In this document: positions 15,859 to 25,002 of the stretch, piece by piece
Layout: the number at the start of each line of letters is the position of its first letter
Numbering within the stretch: the first letter of the stretch is position 1
NCBI GenBank assembly: GCA_041608535.1
Contig: JBFISM010000002.1
Coordinates: 35,211 to 99,210 of the forward strand
Origin: JBFISM01 sp041608535
Lineage (GTDB): Bacteria > Actinomycetota > Acidimicrobiia > Spongiisociales > UBA5794
DNA length: 64,000 nucleotides
Direction: 5' to 3'
Program-made: the position numbers and the translations under genes
The notes under the pieces: model-generated
Database searches by the model: none
The model's input: only the letters and a program-made list of their open reading frames with translations
Told to the model about the DNA's origin: nothing

Positions 15859-15888
15859 GTGAGGCTCCACCTCACAGACGTGAGGTGG
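15859..15888. repeat. Triple GTGAGG/CCTCAC box in a divergent promoter region
   Basis: GTGAGG at 15859-15864, CCTCAC at 15870-15875 and GTGAGG at 15880-15885 alternate in orientation, and CCACCTCA/TGAGGTGG can also pair as an 8-bp stem. The array lies 36 bases upstream of the dirigent-like gene and 155 bases before the BMP importer, so it could be an operator for either or a 5' hairpin of the former. Confidence 0.4.
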
Positions 15889-16043
15889 CACCGATCCTTC
15901 GTGGTCGATGCGGATCGCTCGGGTGGCTGCGACGTGGTGGTGGCGGAGCCGGGCCGGGACGTGTCTTTTCAGCTCGGGTTGTGCTCGTAACTTCGATCGG
16001 GCGGCGTAGCATGTGGCGATCGGGCAGGAGGAGGAGTCCCACG

Positions 16044-17360
16044 ATGAACCGGACAAGGCGCTGGGTGAACTTGCTGGCCATGCTGGTCGTACTGGCGTTG
16101 CTCGCCGCCGCCTGCGGCGACGGTGACGATGACGCAGCGACGACTGCGAGCGGTGGCGACGAGCCGACCACCACTCAGGCCGACACCGGCGGTGACGATG
16201 AGGGCGACGCCGGTGGGGGCGAGGGTGTGCCCCTCGAGGACTTCAAACTCGGTATCTTGCTCGTCGGGCCGAAGACCGATCAGGGCTACAGCCAGGCCCA
16301 TTTCGAGGGCGCTGAATACGCGATCGAGCAGCTCGGCCTGCCCGAGGATGCTCTGATCAGCCTCGACTTCATCAACCCGGCCGACAATCCCGGTCTCACT
16401 CCAGAAGGTGTCGCCGCCGACATGATCGACCAGGGCGCCGATCTGATCATCTTCAACTCCGACGACATGCGCGATGGAGCCTTCGCTGCTGCGGAACAGA
16501 ATCCGGATGTTCCGATGATCTGGGTGTCGGGCGACAGCGCCTGGGCGGATGGGAAAAACCATCAGGCCGACCTCACCAATCTGGGCAACGTCTGGGGCAG
16601 GATGATCTTCGGCAAGATGATCGCCGGCTGCGCCGCCGCACTCGAATCGCAGACCGGCAAGCTCGGGTATCTCGGACCGCTCACGAACGACGAGACTCGC
16701 CGGCTCGTCAACTCTGCTTACCTCGGAGCCAAGTACTGCTGGGAGAACTTCCGTGGCGAGGATCCCGACTCGCTCGAGTTCAGTGTGACCTACATCGGAT
16801 TCTGGTTCGAGATCCCTGGCGTGACGCTCGATGCCACGCAGGTGGTGAACGACCTCATCGACGGAGGCGCAGACGTGGTGCTCTCCGGGATCGACACGAC
16901 GCAGGCACTGGTGCGGAGCAACCAGCGAGCCGAAGCCGGTGAGCAGCTGTGGGCGGTCCCGTACGACTACATCGACGCCTGTCAGGAGGCGCCCGGCATC
17001 TGCCTCGGCGTCCCGTACTTCAACTGGGGCCCGGCGTATCTCGACCTGGCCCAATCGGTCATCGACGGGACCTATCAAGCCGAGTGGCAGTGGATCGCTC
17101 CGGATTGGAGCGACATCAACAATCCCGATACGAGCATCATCGGTTACGCCAAGGGCGATGGGCTCTCGGCGGACGCGTCGGCAACCCTCGACGACTTCAT
17201 CGCGGGGCTCGGTGACGGCTCGATCCAGCTCTACACGGGCCCGCTCAACTGGCAAGACGGCACCCCATTCCTCGGCGATGGGGAGGTGGCCACCGATTTC
17301 CAGATCTGGTACTCCGAGCAGTGTCTCGAAGGCATCGAGGGGGTCTGCGACCTCGAGTAG
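16044..17360 (+). CDS. BMP-family substrate-binding lipoprotein of a nucleoside ABC importer
   Basis: 438 residues. MNRTRRWVNLLAMLVVLALL leads to the lipobox LAAAC; an acidic, Thr-rich linker follows. The binding domain begins FKLGILLVGPKTDQGYSQAH, the typical opening of BmpA/PnrA (Med) proteins. It continues with VAADMIDQGADLIIFNSDDM, NLGNVWGRMIFGK and VVLSGIDTTQAL. Characterised BMP proteins bind purine nucleosides. The ATG at 16044 has AGGAGGAGGAG upstream. Downstream lie the ATPase and two permeases that complete the transporter. A hairpin at 17386-17412 may give extra transcript for this high-demand component. Confidence 0.88.
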   Translation: MNRTRRWVNLLAMLVVLALLAAACGDGDDDAATTASGGDEPTTTQADTGGDDEGDAGGGEGVPLEDFKLGILLVGPKTDQGYSQAHFEGAEYAIEQLGLPEDALISLDFINPADNPGLTPEGVAADMIDQGADLIIFNSDDMRDGAFAAAEQNPDVPMIWVSGDSAWADGKNHQADLTNLGNVWGRMIFGKMIAGCAAALESQTGKLGYLGPLTNDETRRLVNSAYLGAKYCWENFRGEDPDSLEFSVTYIGFWFEIPGVTLDATQVVNDLIDGGADVVLSGIDTTQALVRSNQRAEAGEQLWAVPYDYIDACQEAPGICLGVPYFNWGPAYLDLAQSVIDGTYQAEWQWIAPDWSDINNPDTSIIGYAKGDGLSADASATLDDFIAGLGDGSIQLYTGPLNWQDGTPFLGDGEVATDFQIWYSEQCLEGIEGVCDLE

Positions 17361-17385
17361 GGGAAACGAGCCTCGGTTCGGTCAA

Positions 17386-17412
17386 CAGGGGAGGGTCCTT
17401 GGCCCTCCCCTG
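17386..17412 (+). terminator. Intra-operon hairpin between the binding-protein and ATPase genes
   Basis: CAGGGGAGGG and CCCTCCCCTG form a perfect 10-bp stem with a seven-base loop, 25 bases after the binding-protein stop. Such a structure commonly acts as a partial terminator or a 3' end stabiliser that raises the level of the binding protein over the membrane components. Confidence 0.6.
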
Positions 17413-17472
17413 CCGCACGACCACGACTTGGCCGAGACATCGGCGCACTCGATTCTCTAGCCTCGGAGCGCC

Positions 17473-18963
17473 ATGAGCCTCGAGCTGCGCGACATTCACA
17501 AGCACTTCGGTCCGGTACGCGCCAACGACGGCATCACCATCACCGTCGAAGCGGGCACCTTGCACGGTCTGCTCGGAGAGAATGGGGCCGGCAAATCGAC
17601 GCTGATGAAGGTGCTCTCCGGGTTCCACGCCGCCGATTCGGGGGAGATCGTGCTGAACGGTCGGGAGATTCGTCTGGCTTCGCCGCAGGATGCCATTGCC
17701 GCCGGTATCGGGATGCTGCACCAGGACCCGCTCGTCTTCCTCCCGTTCACCGCCCTCGACAACTTCGTCCTGGGAAGCCCGGGTGCGATCCGACTCGACC
17801 GTAGATCGGCGGCGGCGGAGTTCAAGGAGCTGTGCTCCCGATACGGCTTCAATCTCGATCCGGACACTCCCGCCCGGCTGCTCACGGTGGGGGAACGACA
17901 GCAGCTCGAGATCGTGCGGTTGTTGTGGCTGGGCGCCAAGGTCTTGATCCTCGACGAACCAACCACCGGTATCTCAGCGGACCAGCGTGCCAAGCTGTTC
18001 GGCACGCTGAAGGAGCTCGCCACAGAAGGCATGAGTGTCATCTTCGTCTCGCACAAGCTCGAGGAGGTCGACGAGCTGTGCGATCGGGTGACCGTGATGA
18101 CCCGGGGAAAGGTCGTCGGCGAGCTCGATCTGCCGGTGCCGCCGCAGCAGCTCGTCGAGCTGATGTTCGGTCAGGCAGTAGAGATGCAGGACCGGGCGGA
18201 GGTGGATCTCGGTGGGCCCCACCTGCGACTGAGCGGGGTTCGCACCGCCTCTGGCCTGCTCAGTGAGCACTCTCTCTCGATCGATGTCCATGCCGGGGAG
18301 GTGATCGGGCTCGCCGGGATGGAAGGGAGCGGGCAAGACACGTTTCTCCGCTTGTGTTGCGGGATGCGCGCCCCCAAGGAGGGGAAGGTCACGATCGCCG
18401 GCCGTGATCTCACCGGCAAGCACTATCACGATTTCCTGGATGCAAACCTGAAGTACCTACCGGCCGGCCGCCTGGAGGAAGGTCTCATCCAGGGACTCAC
18501 CGTCACGGAGCACTTCGTCCTGACCGGCGACGACACCAGCTTCTTCATCGACTGGGACAGAGCGCGCGGGGTGGCCAAGCGCCAGGTCGAGCACTTCACC
18601 ATCAAGGGGACCGAGGCTTCGACCGCCGAGTCACTTTCCGGTGGCAACCAGCAACGTCTGCTGCTCGCCATGCTCCCGCCGCGGCTGTCCGTGCTCCTCA
18701 TGGAACATCCCACCCGAGGTCTCGACATCGAATCCGCCGATTGGGTCTGGAGACAGCTCCTGGCGAGGCGGGAGGAGGGAACCGCGATAGTCTTCGCCTC
18801 GGCCGATCTCGACGAGCTGCTGCGCTACAGCGATCGCATCCTCGTCTTCTTCTCCGGGGCGATCATCGGCGAGCTCGACGCCGGCGCAACCAACGTCGAC
18901 GAGATCGGCATGCTCATCGGTGGGCGGACGGCGCCGATTCACCGCGGTGAGCTCGCACCGTGA
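17473..18963 (+). CDS. Nucleoside/sugar-type ABC importer ATPase with two ATP-binding domains
   Basis: 496 residues made of two ABC domains in tandem, as in YufO/RbsA proteins. The first has Walker A GENGAGKST (about 35-43) and Walker B LILDEPTTG. Its signature loop is LLTVGERQQLE in place of LSGGQ. The second has LAGMEGSGQDT, where the P-loop lysine is absent as is usual for the second domain of this family, and a consensus signature LSGGNQQRLL before LLMEHPTRGLD. It couples ATP hydrolysis to import with the two permeases that follow. The permease gene overlaps the stop by four bases. A TAGCCT element at 17458-17463 could add a promoter after the hairpin. Confidence 0.88.
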   Translation: MSLELRDIHKHFGPVRANDGITITVEAGTLHGLLGENGAGKSTLMKVLSGFHAADSGEIVLNGREIRLASPQDAIAAGIGMLHQDPLVFLPFTALDNFVLGSPGAIRLDRRSAAAEFKELCSRYGFNLDPDTPARLLTVGERQQLEIVRLLWLGAKVLILDEPTTGISADQRAKLFGTLKELATEGMSVIFVSHKLEEVDELCDRVTVMTRGKVVGELDLPVPPQQLVELMFGQAVEMQDRAEVDLGGPHLRLSGVRTASGLLSEHSLSIDVHAGEVIGLAGMEGSGQDTFLRLCCGMRAPKEGKVTIAGRDLTGKHYHDFLDANLKYLPAGRLEEGLIQGLTVTEHFVLTGDDTSFFIDWDRARGVAKRQVEHFTIKGTEASTAESLSGGNQQRLLLAMLPPRLSVLLMEHPTRGLDIESADWVWRQLLARREEGTAIVFASADLDELLRYSDRILVFFSGAIIGELDAGATNVDEIGMLIGGRTAPIHRGELAP

Positions 18964-20021
18964 ACCGGTTCAATGCGGCGAGTTTCGTCATCCCTGCGGC
19001 CGTGGTCGTGGTCAGCGCCGTCGCCCTTCTCTGGTTGGCGGGCACCAACCCTTGGGAGCCGATCCAGCTGATCATCGAGGGATCCATCGGATGGCCGCCG
19101 TTCGAGGAGGGCTCGGCCGCCAAGGTCGGTGACACCGTCATGGTGTGGGTGCCCATCGCGCTGGCCTCTGCCGGGCTGATCGTGACGTTCGCTGCCGGGA
19201 TGTGGAACATCGGCATCGAAGGACAGATCATCATGGGTGCCATCGCCGCTGCCTTCGTCGCCAGAGAAGTGAGCACCGCCCGCCCGCTGCTGATCGCACT
19301 CACCATCGTCGCGGGTGTGCTCGGCGGGCTGTTGTGGGGGCTGCTCGTTGGATTGCTGCGCACCGTGGGCGGGGTGAATGAGATCTTCGGAGGGCTCGGA
19401 CTCGACTTCGTTGCGATCTCCTTGACGACGTATCTCATCATCGGTCCGTGGTCACGCACCGGAGTGGCATCGACCAGCGGCACCGACGTGTTCGCCGACG
19501 CTGCGTTGCTCCCCTCGCTGGAGCGAACCCGGCTCTCGCCGCTCGCGGTGGCACTGGCCCTCGTCGCCATTGTCGGTGTGTGGATCCTGTTCCGGGGCAC
19601 GCTCTACGGGCTGAAGCTGAAAGCCGTTGGCGCCAACCGCGTGTCAGCGTTCTTGATGGGCATTCCCACGAACCGCTATCTGCTCGGAGCGTTCATGATC
19701 TGTGGCGCTCTCGCCGGAATCGCTGGTATGTCGCAGGCCACCGGGTTTCACTACAAGCTCATCCCGGCGATCTCGGGCAACTACGGGTTCCTCGCCATCC
19801 TCGTCGTCCTGTTGGCACGGTTTCGTGCTTTCTGGGTGATCCCGATCTCGTTCTTCTTCGCCATGATCGCGGTGGGTAGTTCTCAGCTCGACCTGCGGCT
19901 CGACGTCAATTCTGCTCTCGGCGGGGTGCTGCAGGGTGTGCTGGTGCTGTCTGCGATGTTCGGGTTGGGTTGGGCGGTGCACCGCAGCCGACGTCGGGCC
20001 GAGCAGGAGATGGCGCCATGA
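18960..20021 (+). CDS. ABC importer permease, first subunit (YufP-like)
   Basis: 353 residues with about eight to ten helices of the BPD_transp_2 family. Characteristic segments are FAAGMWNIGIEGQIIMGAIA, GVNEIFGGLGLDFVAISLTTYLI and LKAVGANRVSAFLMGIPTNRY, the last being the cytoplasmic coupling region that meets the ATPase. GTG at 18960 overlaps the ATPase stop, and its own stop overlaps the second permease start. Together with the BMP lipoprotein it would import nucleosides. Confidence 0.87.
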   Translation: MNRFNAASFVIPAAVVVVSAVALLWLAGTNPWEPIQLIIEGSIGWPPFEEGSAAKVGDTVMVWVPIALASAGLIVTFAAGMWNIGIEGQIIMGAIAAAFVAREVSTARPLLIALTIVAGVLGGLLWGLLVGLLRTVGGVNEIFGGLGLDFVAISLTTYLIIGPWSRTGVASTSGTDVFADAALLPSLERTRLSPLAVALALVAIVGVWILFRGTLYGLKLKAVGANRVSAFLMGIPTNRYLLGAFMICGALAGIAGMSQATGFHYKLIPAISGNYGFLAILVVLLARFRAFWVIPISFFFAMIAVGSSQLDLRLDVNSALGGVLQGVLVLSAMFGLGWAVHRSRRRAEQEMAP

Positions 20022-20995
20022 GTGGGGTGTGGGCTGCGTTCGTCGGGCTATTTGACACGGCCACAATCGCCTCCATAGTCGCCGGTGCGTCGGGTCTGCT
20101 GTTCGCCACGATGGGAGAGACCATCAGCGAGAAGGCAGGAGTCATCAACTTGTCGGTCGACGGGAGCATGATGCTGGCCGCTCTCGCCGGATTCGTGGTC
20201 GCATTCGAGACCGGCAACGTCTGGCTCGGCTTTCCTGCGGCGGCGGCGGTGGGCGTCATCGTCGCCTTGCTCATCGTGTTCGGCAACATCGAGCTGGACC
20301 TGAATCAGGTCGCCGTCGGCTTCGTCCTATTTGCTCTGTGCACCGAACTCAGTCGCTTTCTGGGCAGCTCGTATGTCGGGCGGCAACCCGTGGCCGTCCC
20401 GGCGTGGGACATCCCACTGTTGAGCGAGATCCCCTTCCTCGGCCGGGTGCTGTTCAGTCACAACGTGGTGGTGTACCTCAGCTTGCTCACCGTCGTCGTG
20501 ACCTACCTGTACATGTATCGCACTCGCGCCGGCCTCGATCTGCAAGGTATCGGGGAGCGACCCGAGGCGGCCCATGCCCGCGGGGTGCCGGTGAACCGGC
20601 TGCGCTACTGGTACACGGCGCTCGGGGGAGCGCTCATCGGGATCGGCGGTGCGGCGTTCACCCTCGACGTGAAGCTGGGCTGGTCGGACCGGCCCACCCG
20701 CAATTTCGGGTGGATCGTGCTCGCCATCGTCATCTTCGGGGGCTGGCACCCGCTCCGTGCCGCAGTGGGTGTGCTGCTGTTCGGTGCGCTGCAGGCCTTT
20801 GCGCTCAACCTCCAGCCCGAGTTCCCGGGTCTGTCCCAGGTGCTGCCCAGCATCCCCTTCCCCCTCATGATCTTGGCGTTGGTGATCGTGAACTGGAAGA
20901 CGATGCTGCGGTGGCTGGATCGATACCCATTCTTACGAGCCGTCTTGCGCAGTGACCCGCCGAGTGCCATCGGCACTCGCTTCGAAGTCAATTGA
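20018..20995 (+). CDS. ABC importer permease, second subunit (YufQ-like)
   Basis: 325 residues with about eight helices. TMGETISEKAGVINLSVDGSMM is the typical entry of the smaller permease of BMP importers, and LDLQGIGERPEAAHARGVPV is the coupling segment. It is the last gene of the importer operon. Its stop is only nine bases from the stop of the convergent MscS gene, and no obvious hairpin fits between them. The two transcripts may therefore overlap at their 3' ends. Confidence 0.87.
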   Translation: MSGVWAAFVGLFDTATIASIVAGASGLLFATMGETISEKAGVINLSVDGSMMLAALAGFVVAFETGNVWLGFPAAAAVGVIVALLIVFGNIELDLNQVAVGFVLFALCTELSRFLGSSYVGRQPVAVPAWDIPLLSEIPFLGRVLFSHNVVVYLSLLTVVVTYLYMYRTRAGLDLQGIGERPEAAHARGVPVNRLRYWYTALGGALIGIGGAAFTLDVKLGWSDRPTRNFGWIVLAIVIFGGWHPLRAAVGVLLFGALQAFALNLQPEFPGLSQVLPSIPFPLMILALVIVNWKTMLRWLDRYPFLRAVLRSDPPSAIGTRFEVN

Positions 20996-21004
20996 GGGCG
21001 AAGG

Positions 21005-21865
21005 TCAGCTCGGCTCCAGTGCGGAGTCACGCTCGGCGATGATGACGACCCGCTGCGGGAACGGAATCTCCACAGCCGCGTCTCCGAGGGCAGCGTGGGT
21101 TGCCTTGATCACTGCGTCGCGCACCCGCCATTCGTCGCCGATCGGCGGATCGTGCCAGAAGCGCAGAGCGAAGTTGATGCTCGACGCACCGAACTCGTAG
21201 GCGAGGGCTTCCGGCGGGGGATCGTCGAGCACACCCTCGATGTTGCGCAGCACGCCGCGCAGCAGCTCGCCGACGTCACCGAGCTCGCTGTCGTAGGCAA
21301 CTCCCACCTCCACGGTGGTGCGGCGTACACCGCGGATCGTGTGGTTGATGATCGGGTTGCGCCACACCTCGGCATTGGGGATGTAGATCAGCTCGCCGTC
21401 ATAGGTGCGCACCGTCAGCTCTCGCAGACTTATGTCCTCGACGACGCCGCGATGATCGGCGGTGGAAATCTCGTCGCCTTGGTTGAAGGGGCGCCGTGCC
21501 GACAGGAAGACGCCGGCGATGAAGTTCTCCAAGACCTCTTGGAACGCAAACGCCAGGGCGAGACCGAGCAAACCCACCACACCGAGCAGCGGTGCGAGCG
21601 ATACCCCGACCCGCTGCATGGCATAGAAGAAGACGAGCACGAAGACGACGATCGAAGCCAGCCTTGCCAGCAGTCTGGCGACGAAAGGGGCGAGTTGCGC
21701 GGCAGACACCCTCTTGACGATGCGGAACGTGATCAACGCCGCCACGATGGCAGCGAGGGTCAGCCCACCCGCCCACAACCAGTCCGCAAGCGTGAGCGCC
21801 CCGAGCTGCTCCAATGCTTCACCCGCATCCGCATCGGTGGTTGCGGCCAGCAGCGACGATGCCAT
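21005..21865 (-). CDS. MscS-family mechanosensitive ion channel
   Basis: 286 residues. Three transmembrane helices are followed by the pore/beta domain typical of small MscS channels: LLGLALAFAFQEVLENFIAG with the pore-lining helix, RPFNQGDEIS and GVVEDISLRELTVRTYDGEL, then IPNAEVWRNPIINHT. The C-terminal alpha/beta part is complete. It opens on membrane tension to release solutes. The ATG at 21865 has GAGGAG upstream. A longer frame reaching 22033 has no membrane or signal character and runs into the neighbouring promoter. Confidence 0.88.
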   Translation of the reverse strand: MASSLLAATTDADAGEALEQLGALTLADWLWAGGLTLAAIVAALITFRIVKRVSAAQLAPFVARLLARLASIVVFVLVFFYAMQRVGVSLAPLLGVVGLLGLALAFAFQEVLENFIAGVFLSARRPFNQGDEISTADHRGVVEDISLRELTVRTYDGELIYIPNAEVWRNPIINHTIRGVRRTTVEVGVAYDSELGDVGELLRGVLRNIEGVLDDPPPEALAYEFGASSINFALRFWHDPPIGDEWRVRDAVIKATHAALGDAAVEIPFPQRVVIIAERDSALEPS

Positions 21866-22037
21866 GAATTCGCTCCTCGAGTTCGTGCACCGCCGTGGCG
21901 ACCGGTGCGTTCCGACTGCATCTTGACAAACCCGTGCGTCGGGTTCACGTACCTCTGCCGCCACCTCCGCGGCCGGCGACGGTGTTCCGATCGCCGGCAA
22001 CCGGATGGCGCGTCGTTTCCCGATGGCAGACATCGGG

Positions 22038-22043
22038 TAGCTT
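22038..22043 (+). promoter_or_regulatory. -10 element for a leaderless transcript of the DUF2254 gene
   Basis: TAGCTT lies six bases before the GTG at 22050 with no ribosome site between; TTTCCC 16 bases upstream may be the -35. The pattern agrees with other leaderless starts in the window. Confidence 0.5.
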
Positions 22044-22049
22044 CGTGGC

Positions 22050-23306
22050 GTGAAGCCTCGCCGTCTGCTCTACCGGCTGCGCGACAGCCAGTTCCTCATT
22101 CCCGTGCTGTTCATCGGTGCGAGCTTGCTGCTCGTCTATGCCACCAATCAGCTCGATGACAGCGGGATCTCCGGACCGCTCCTCATATCATCGGAGGCAC
22201 CGGCGGCGCGCACACTGCTGGCAACCATCGCCGGATCGATCATCACGGTGGCCGCCCTGGTCTTCTCCTTGAGCGCCGTCACCGTGCAACTCGCCGGTAG
22301 CCAGTACTCGCCACGCGTGGTGCACGGCTTTCTCCGGGATCGCTTCCAGCAGATGATCGTCGGCGTCGTGATGGGCTCTTTCACCTATGCACTCACTGCG
22401 CTCGCCGTGCTCGGCAGTGCCGAGGCAGAGGCGCAGCGGGTCGATTGGTCGGCGTCCGTTGCGGTTGTTCTCGCTCTCTTCGCCGCCGTTTCCATCGTTG
22501 CCTACATCGATCACATCACCCGGAGGGTGCGTATCGACGACACGATCAGGCGCATCGCGGTGTCCACCGAGGAGGTGTTCCGCGAGCTGGCTGAAGCCAC
22601 GTCCTCGGGGCACGCTCCCGGTGGTGCCGCCATGAACATCCCCGTGGCGACCGACTCGTGGAACATCGTGCCCGATACCGACACCTGTGCGGTGCGAGCT
22701 GCAGCATCGGGTTTCGTCCAGGGCATCGACGTCGAGGGAGCGGTCGATGCATTGCCCGATGGAGCGATCGCCCGTCTCGACATCTGGGTGGGATCGTACG
22801 TGACTGTGGGCCACCGGCTGTTCACGGTGTGGCTCGAGGAAGACCGCAGCCTGGGCGAGGAGGAGATACGCCGCCTCGTTGATACGGTGGCACTCGACGA
22901 GAGCCGCACGATCGAAGCCGATCCTGGGTTCGGAATCCGTCAGCTCGTCGACATCGCACTGCGGGCGTTGTCTCCCGGAGTCAACGATCCGGCCACCGCC
23001 GGCGACGTCGTCCGCCATCTCGCCGGACCGCTCCGAGCTGCCTACCTGTACACCGACCCGCATCGTGTCGTCGCCACCGACGGAGTGCGGCTTGCGATGC
23101 CGCACGCCCCCACCGCCGCCCAACGTGTCGAGGCGGCTCTGGAACCCATCCGCCGAGCAGCGGCCGACCAGCTGTTCGTACTGGAGACAATCGTCGCCAC
23201 GGTGCGCGCCCTCGTCGACGACCTCGAGGAGCAGGGGTTCGACGGCTCCGCCTTGGTCGAGGTGGAGCTGGCCGCACAGAAGGACCTCGATCTGGTGCTG
23301 GGCTGA
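22050..23306 (+). CDS. DUF2254 predicted membrane protein
   Basis: 418 residues with four N-terminal helices. The DUF2254 hallmarks are present: an LATIAGSIITVAALVFSLSAV helix, then VQLAGSQYSPRVVHGFLRDR and VVMGSFTYALTALAVLG. The soluble C-terminal half has a VDTVALDESRTIEADPGFGI segment and ends in helical sequence. Length and order match the family, which occurs in many bacteria without an assigned function. The GTG start follows a TAGCTT element by six bases, so a leaderless mRNA is likely. It stands divergent to the MscS channel with about 180 bases between start codons. Confidence 0.8.
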   Translation: MKPRRLLYRLRDSQFLIPVLFIGASLLLVYATNQLDDSGISGPLLISSEAPAARTLLATIAGSIITVAALVFSLSAVTVQLAGSQYSPRVVHGFLRDRFQQMIVGVVMGSFTYALTALAVLGSAEAEAQRVDWSASVAVVLALFAAVSIVAYIDHITRRVRIDDTIRRIAVSTEEVFRELAEATSSGHAPGGAAMNIPVATDSWNIVPDTDTCAVRAAASGFVQGIDVEGAVDALPDGAIARLDIWVGSYVTVGHRLFTVWLEEDRSLGEEEIRRLVDTVALDESRTIEADPGFGIRQLVDIALRALSPGVNDPATAGDVVRHLAGPLRAAYLYTDPHRVVATDGVRLAMPHAPTAAQRVEAALEPIRRAAADQLFVLETIVATVRALVDDLEEQGFDGSALVEVELAAQKDLDLVLG

Positions 23307-23329
23307 CGGGCGGCGGGGCCTGCCGGGGC

Positions 23330-24838
23330 TCAGCCGCTTCGGGAGATGGTGAGCACGGCGACATCATCGGCTCGCTCCGGATCTGCGCCGACGATGACGG
23401 CTTCGGCCACCGAACGCACATCGCGATCGGTGGTGGCGAGCCTGGCGGCCAGGCTCGCCAGCCCCCGCCCGATGCCGGCGGTTCGCTCGTCGAGAGCGCC
23501 GTCGGTGAACATCACCAGCACCTCACCGGTGTGGAGTCGAGCGGTGGACTCGGTGGCCGGAGGTTCCGGCTCACGAAACGCACCAAGTGGTGGTGCCGGA
23601 TGGGCATCCACATAGCGCACCCCTCCATCGCCTGCGATCAGAGGGGGAGGGTGGCCGGCAGTGACCATGGCAACATCGCCGGTGTCCGCCTCGATGTCGA
23701 CCACCGCCGCGGTCGCCACGATTCCCTCCTCACGACAGAAGGTGTCGGCATCGGCCACGACGAGGGGCAGCGCCTCCCCCGTCGCCAGCTGGGCGTGGAG
23801 GTGCGCACGTAAGAGACCCATCTCGGCGGCGGCGCGGAGACCCTTGCCCACCACGTCACCGATCACGAGTCGCACTCCGCCGGGAACCTCGATGGCGTCA
23901 TACCAGTCGCCACCTGCCTGCTCGGTCCGGCGGCTCGGCACGTAGCGCACGACGGTGGCGAAGCCAGTCAGATCGAACTGATGTGGCGGGGAGAGGACCC
24001 GCTGCACAGCGATCGTCTCCTGTCGGCGCTGAGCGATGGAAGCAAGGGCGCCGAGCCCGGTGGCAGCCGTCGTTGCGAGATCGGTGAGGTGATCCATTGG
24101 TACCAGTCGCTCCGAGGTTGCGTCGAGGCCTCCAACCACGACCCCACCGGCGATTCCCGGGAAGGGCACCACGATCTCGCGGCCGTGTCTGTGGCTGACG
24201 GCCGCTGGGTTGCGGTGCTGACGCAGCAGTGCGGCGAATCGGTTGCGCTCCTCCGGGTTCGTGGCAGGGAACACGTTGGTCGTGCGAAGGTGTCTCGTGA
24301 TAACGCTGCACTGGCCGGCGAGCAACACGCCATCGACGGCTCTTTTGATGTGGCCGGCGAGGAGATCGGCCGCAACGTTCGGATCGTCGTGGTCGGCCAG
24401 GGCAATCGCTGCAGTCCCCAAGGTGCGCTCTGCGGTGCGCAGCCGTTGCTCCTGGCGCACGGCGGTTACGTCGTACTGGATGGCGATGAAGTGGGTGCAC
24501 GAGCCGAAGGCGTCGACCACCGGATCGATGGTCCAGTACATGACGAACGGCGAGCCGTCGGCTCGGTAGTTGATCGTCTCCCCCTCGAAGCGCTCCGCAT
24601 GGCTCAGGCGGTTGCGCAGCTCGGCGAGCACCAGGCGATCGGTGAGCGGGCCCTGCAGCACGCGCGGGTTCTTCCCGATGATCTGCGTCGGGTGATATCC
24701 GGTGAGCTTGGTGAACGCGTCGTTGACGAACAGCACTGTGGGGCCCGGTGCGTCGAGCGCGCTGTCGGTGATGCACACGGCATCGCCGTGATTACGAACC
24801 GCGATTTCGAACACCTGCGAGGGTATGTTGGTCTTCAT
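23330..24838 (-). CDS. PAS-domain PP2C/SpoIIE-type serine phosphatase (RsbU/RsbP-like)
   Basis: About 502 residues. A PAS domain (about 8-125) contains FVNDAFTKLTGYHPTQIIGKN and RVLQGPLTDR. This is close to a LOV domain, but where LOV has Cys in GRNCRFLQ this has GKNPRVLQ, so it cannot form the flavin adduct. A GAF-like middle is followed by a SpoIIE domain from about 330, with AGGDWYDAIEV, VIGDVVGKGLRAA, TAGHPPPL and MFTDGALDER, which hold the metal-binding aspartates. It should dephosphorylate a STAS anti-anti-sigma factor, probably the one at 26453-26836. The start is uncertain: ATG 24838, 24880 and 24907 are all possible. Confidence 0.83.
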   Translation of the reverse strand: MKTNIPSQVFEIAVRNHGDAVCITDSALDAPGPTVLFVNDAFTKLTGYHPTQIIGKNPRVLQGPLTDRLVLAELRNRLSHAERFEGETINYRADGSPFVMYWTIDPVVDAFGSCTHFIAIQYDVTAVRQEQRLRTAERTLGTAAIALADHDDPNVAADLLAGHIKRAVDGVLLAGQCSVITRHLRTTNVFPATNPEERNRFAALLRQHRNPAAVSHRHGREIVVPFPGIAGGVVVGGLDATSERLVPMDHLTDLATTAATGLGALASIAQRRQETIAVQRVLSPPHQFDLTGFATVVRYVPSRRTEQAGGDWYDAIEVPGGVRLVIGDVVGKGLRAAAEMGLLRAHLHAQLATGEALPLVVADADTFCREEGIVATAAVVDIEADTGDVAMVTAGHPPPLIAGDGGVRYVDAHPAPPLGAFREPEPPATESTARLHTGEVLVMFTDGALDERTAGIGRGLASLAARLATTDRDVRSVAEAVIVGADPERADDVAVLTISRSG

Positions 24839-25002
24839 CGACTCGTCACGTTTGTCTCGGGGCAGGTCGGGTAGAGGCATGATGTCAGAATCAGGCCGGG
24901 CACTCATCACCAACGCAACGACGAGAGATGAAGCCGCTGCATCACAACTGGACACTGCCAGGGGTCAGCTCCAACCGATGGAAGCCAATTCGATTGAGAA
25001 AC

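Noticed and set aside
17473..18963. Loss of the second ATP site in the importer ATPase as a novelty
   Set aside because: The missing lysine in the second P-loop is normal for this two-domain family.
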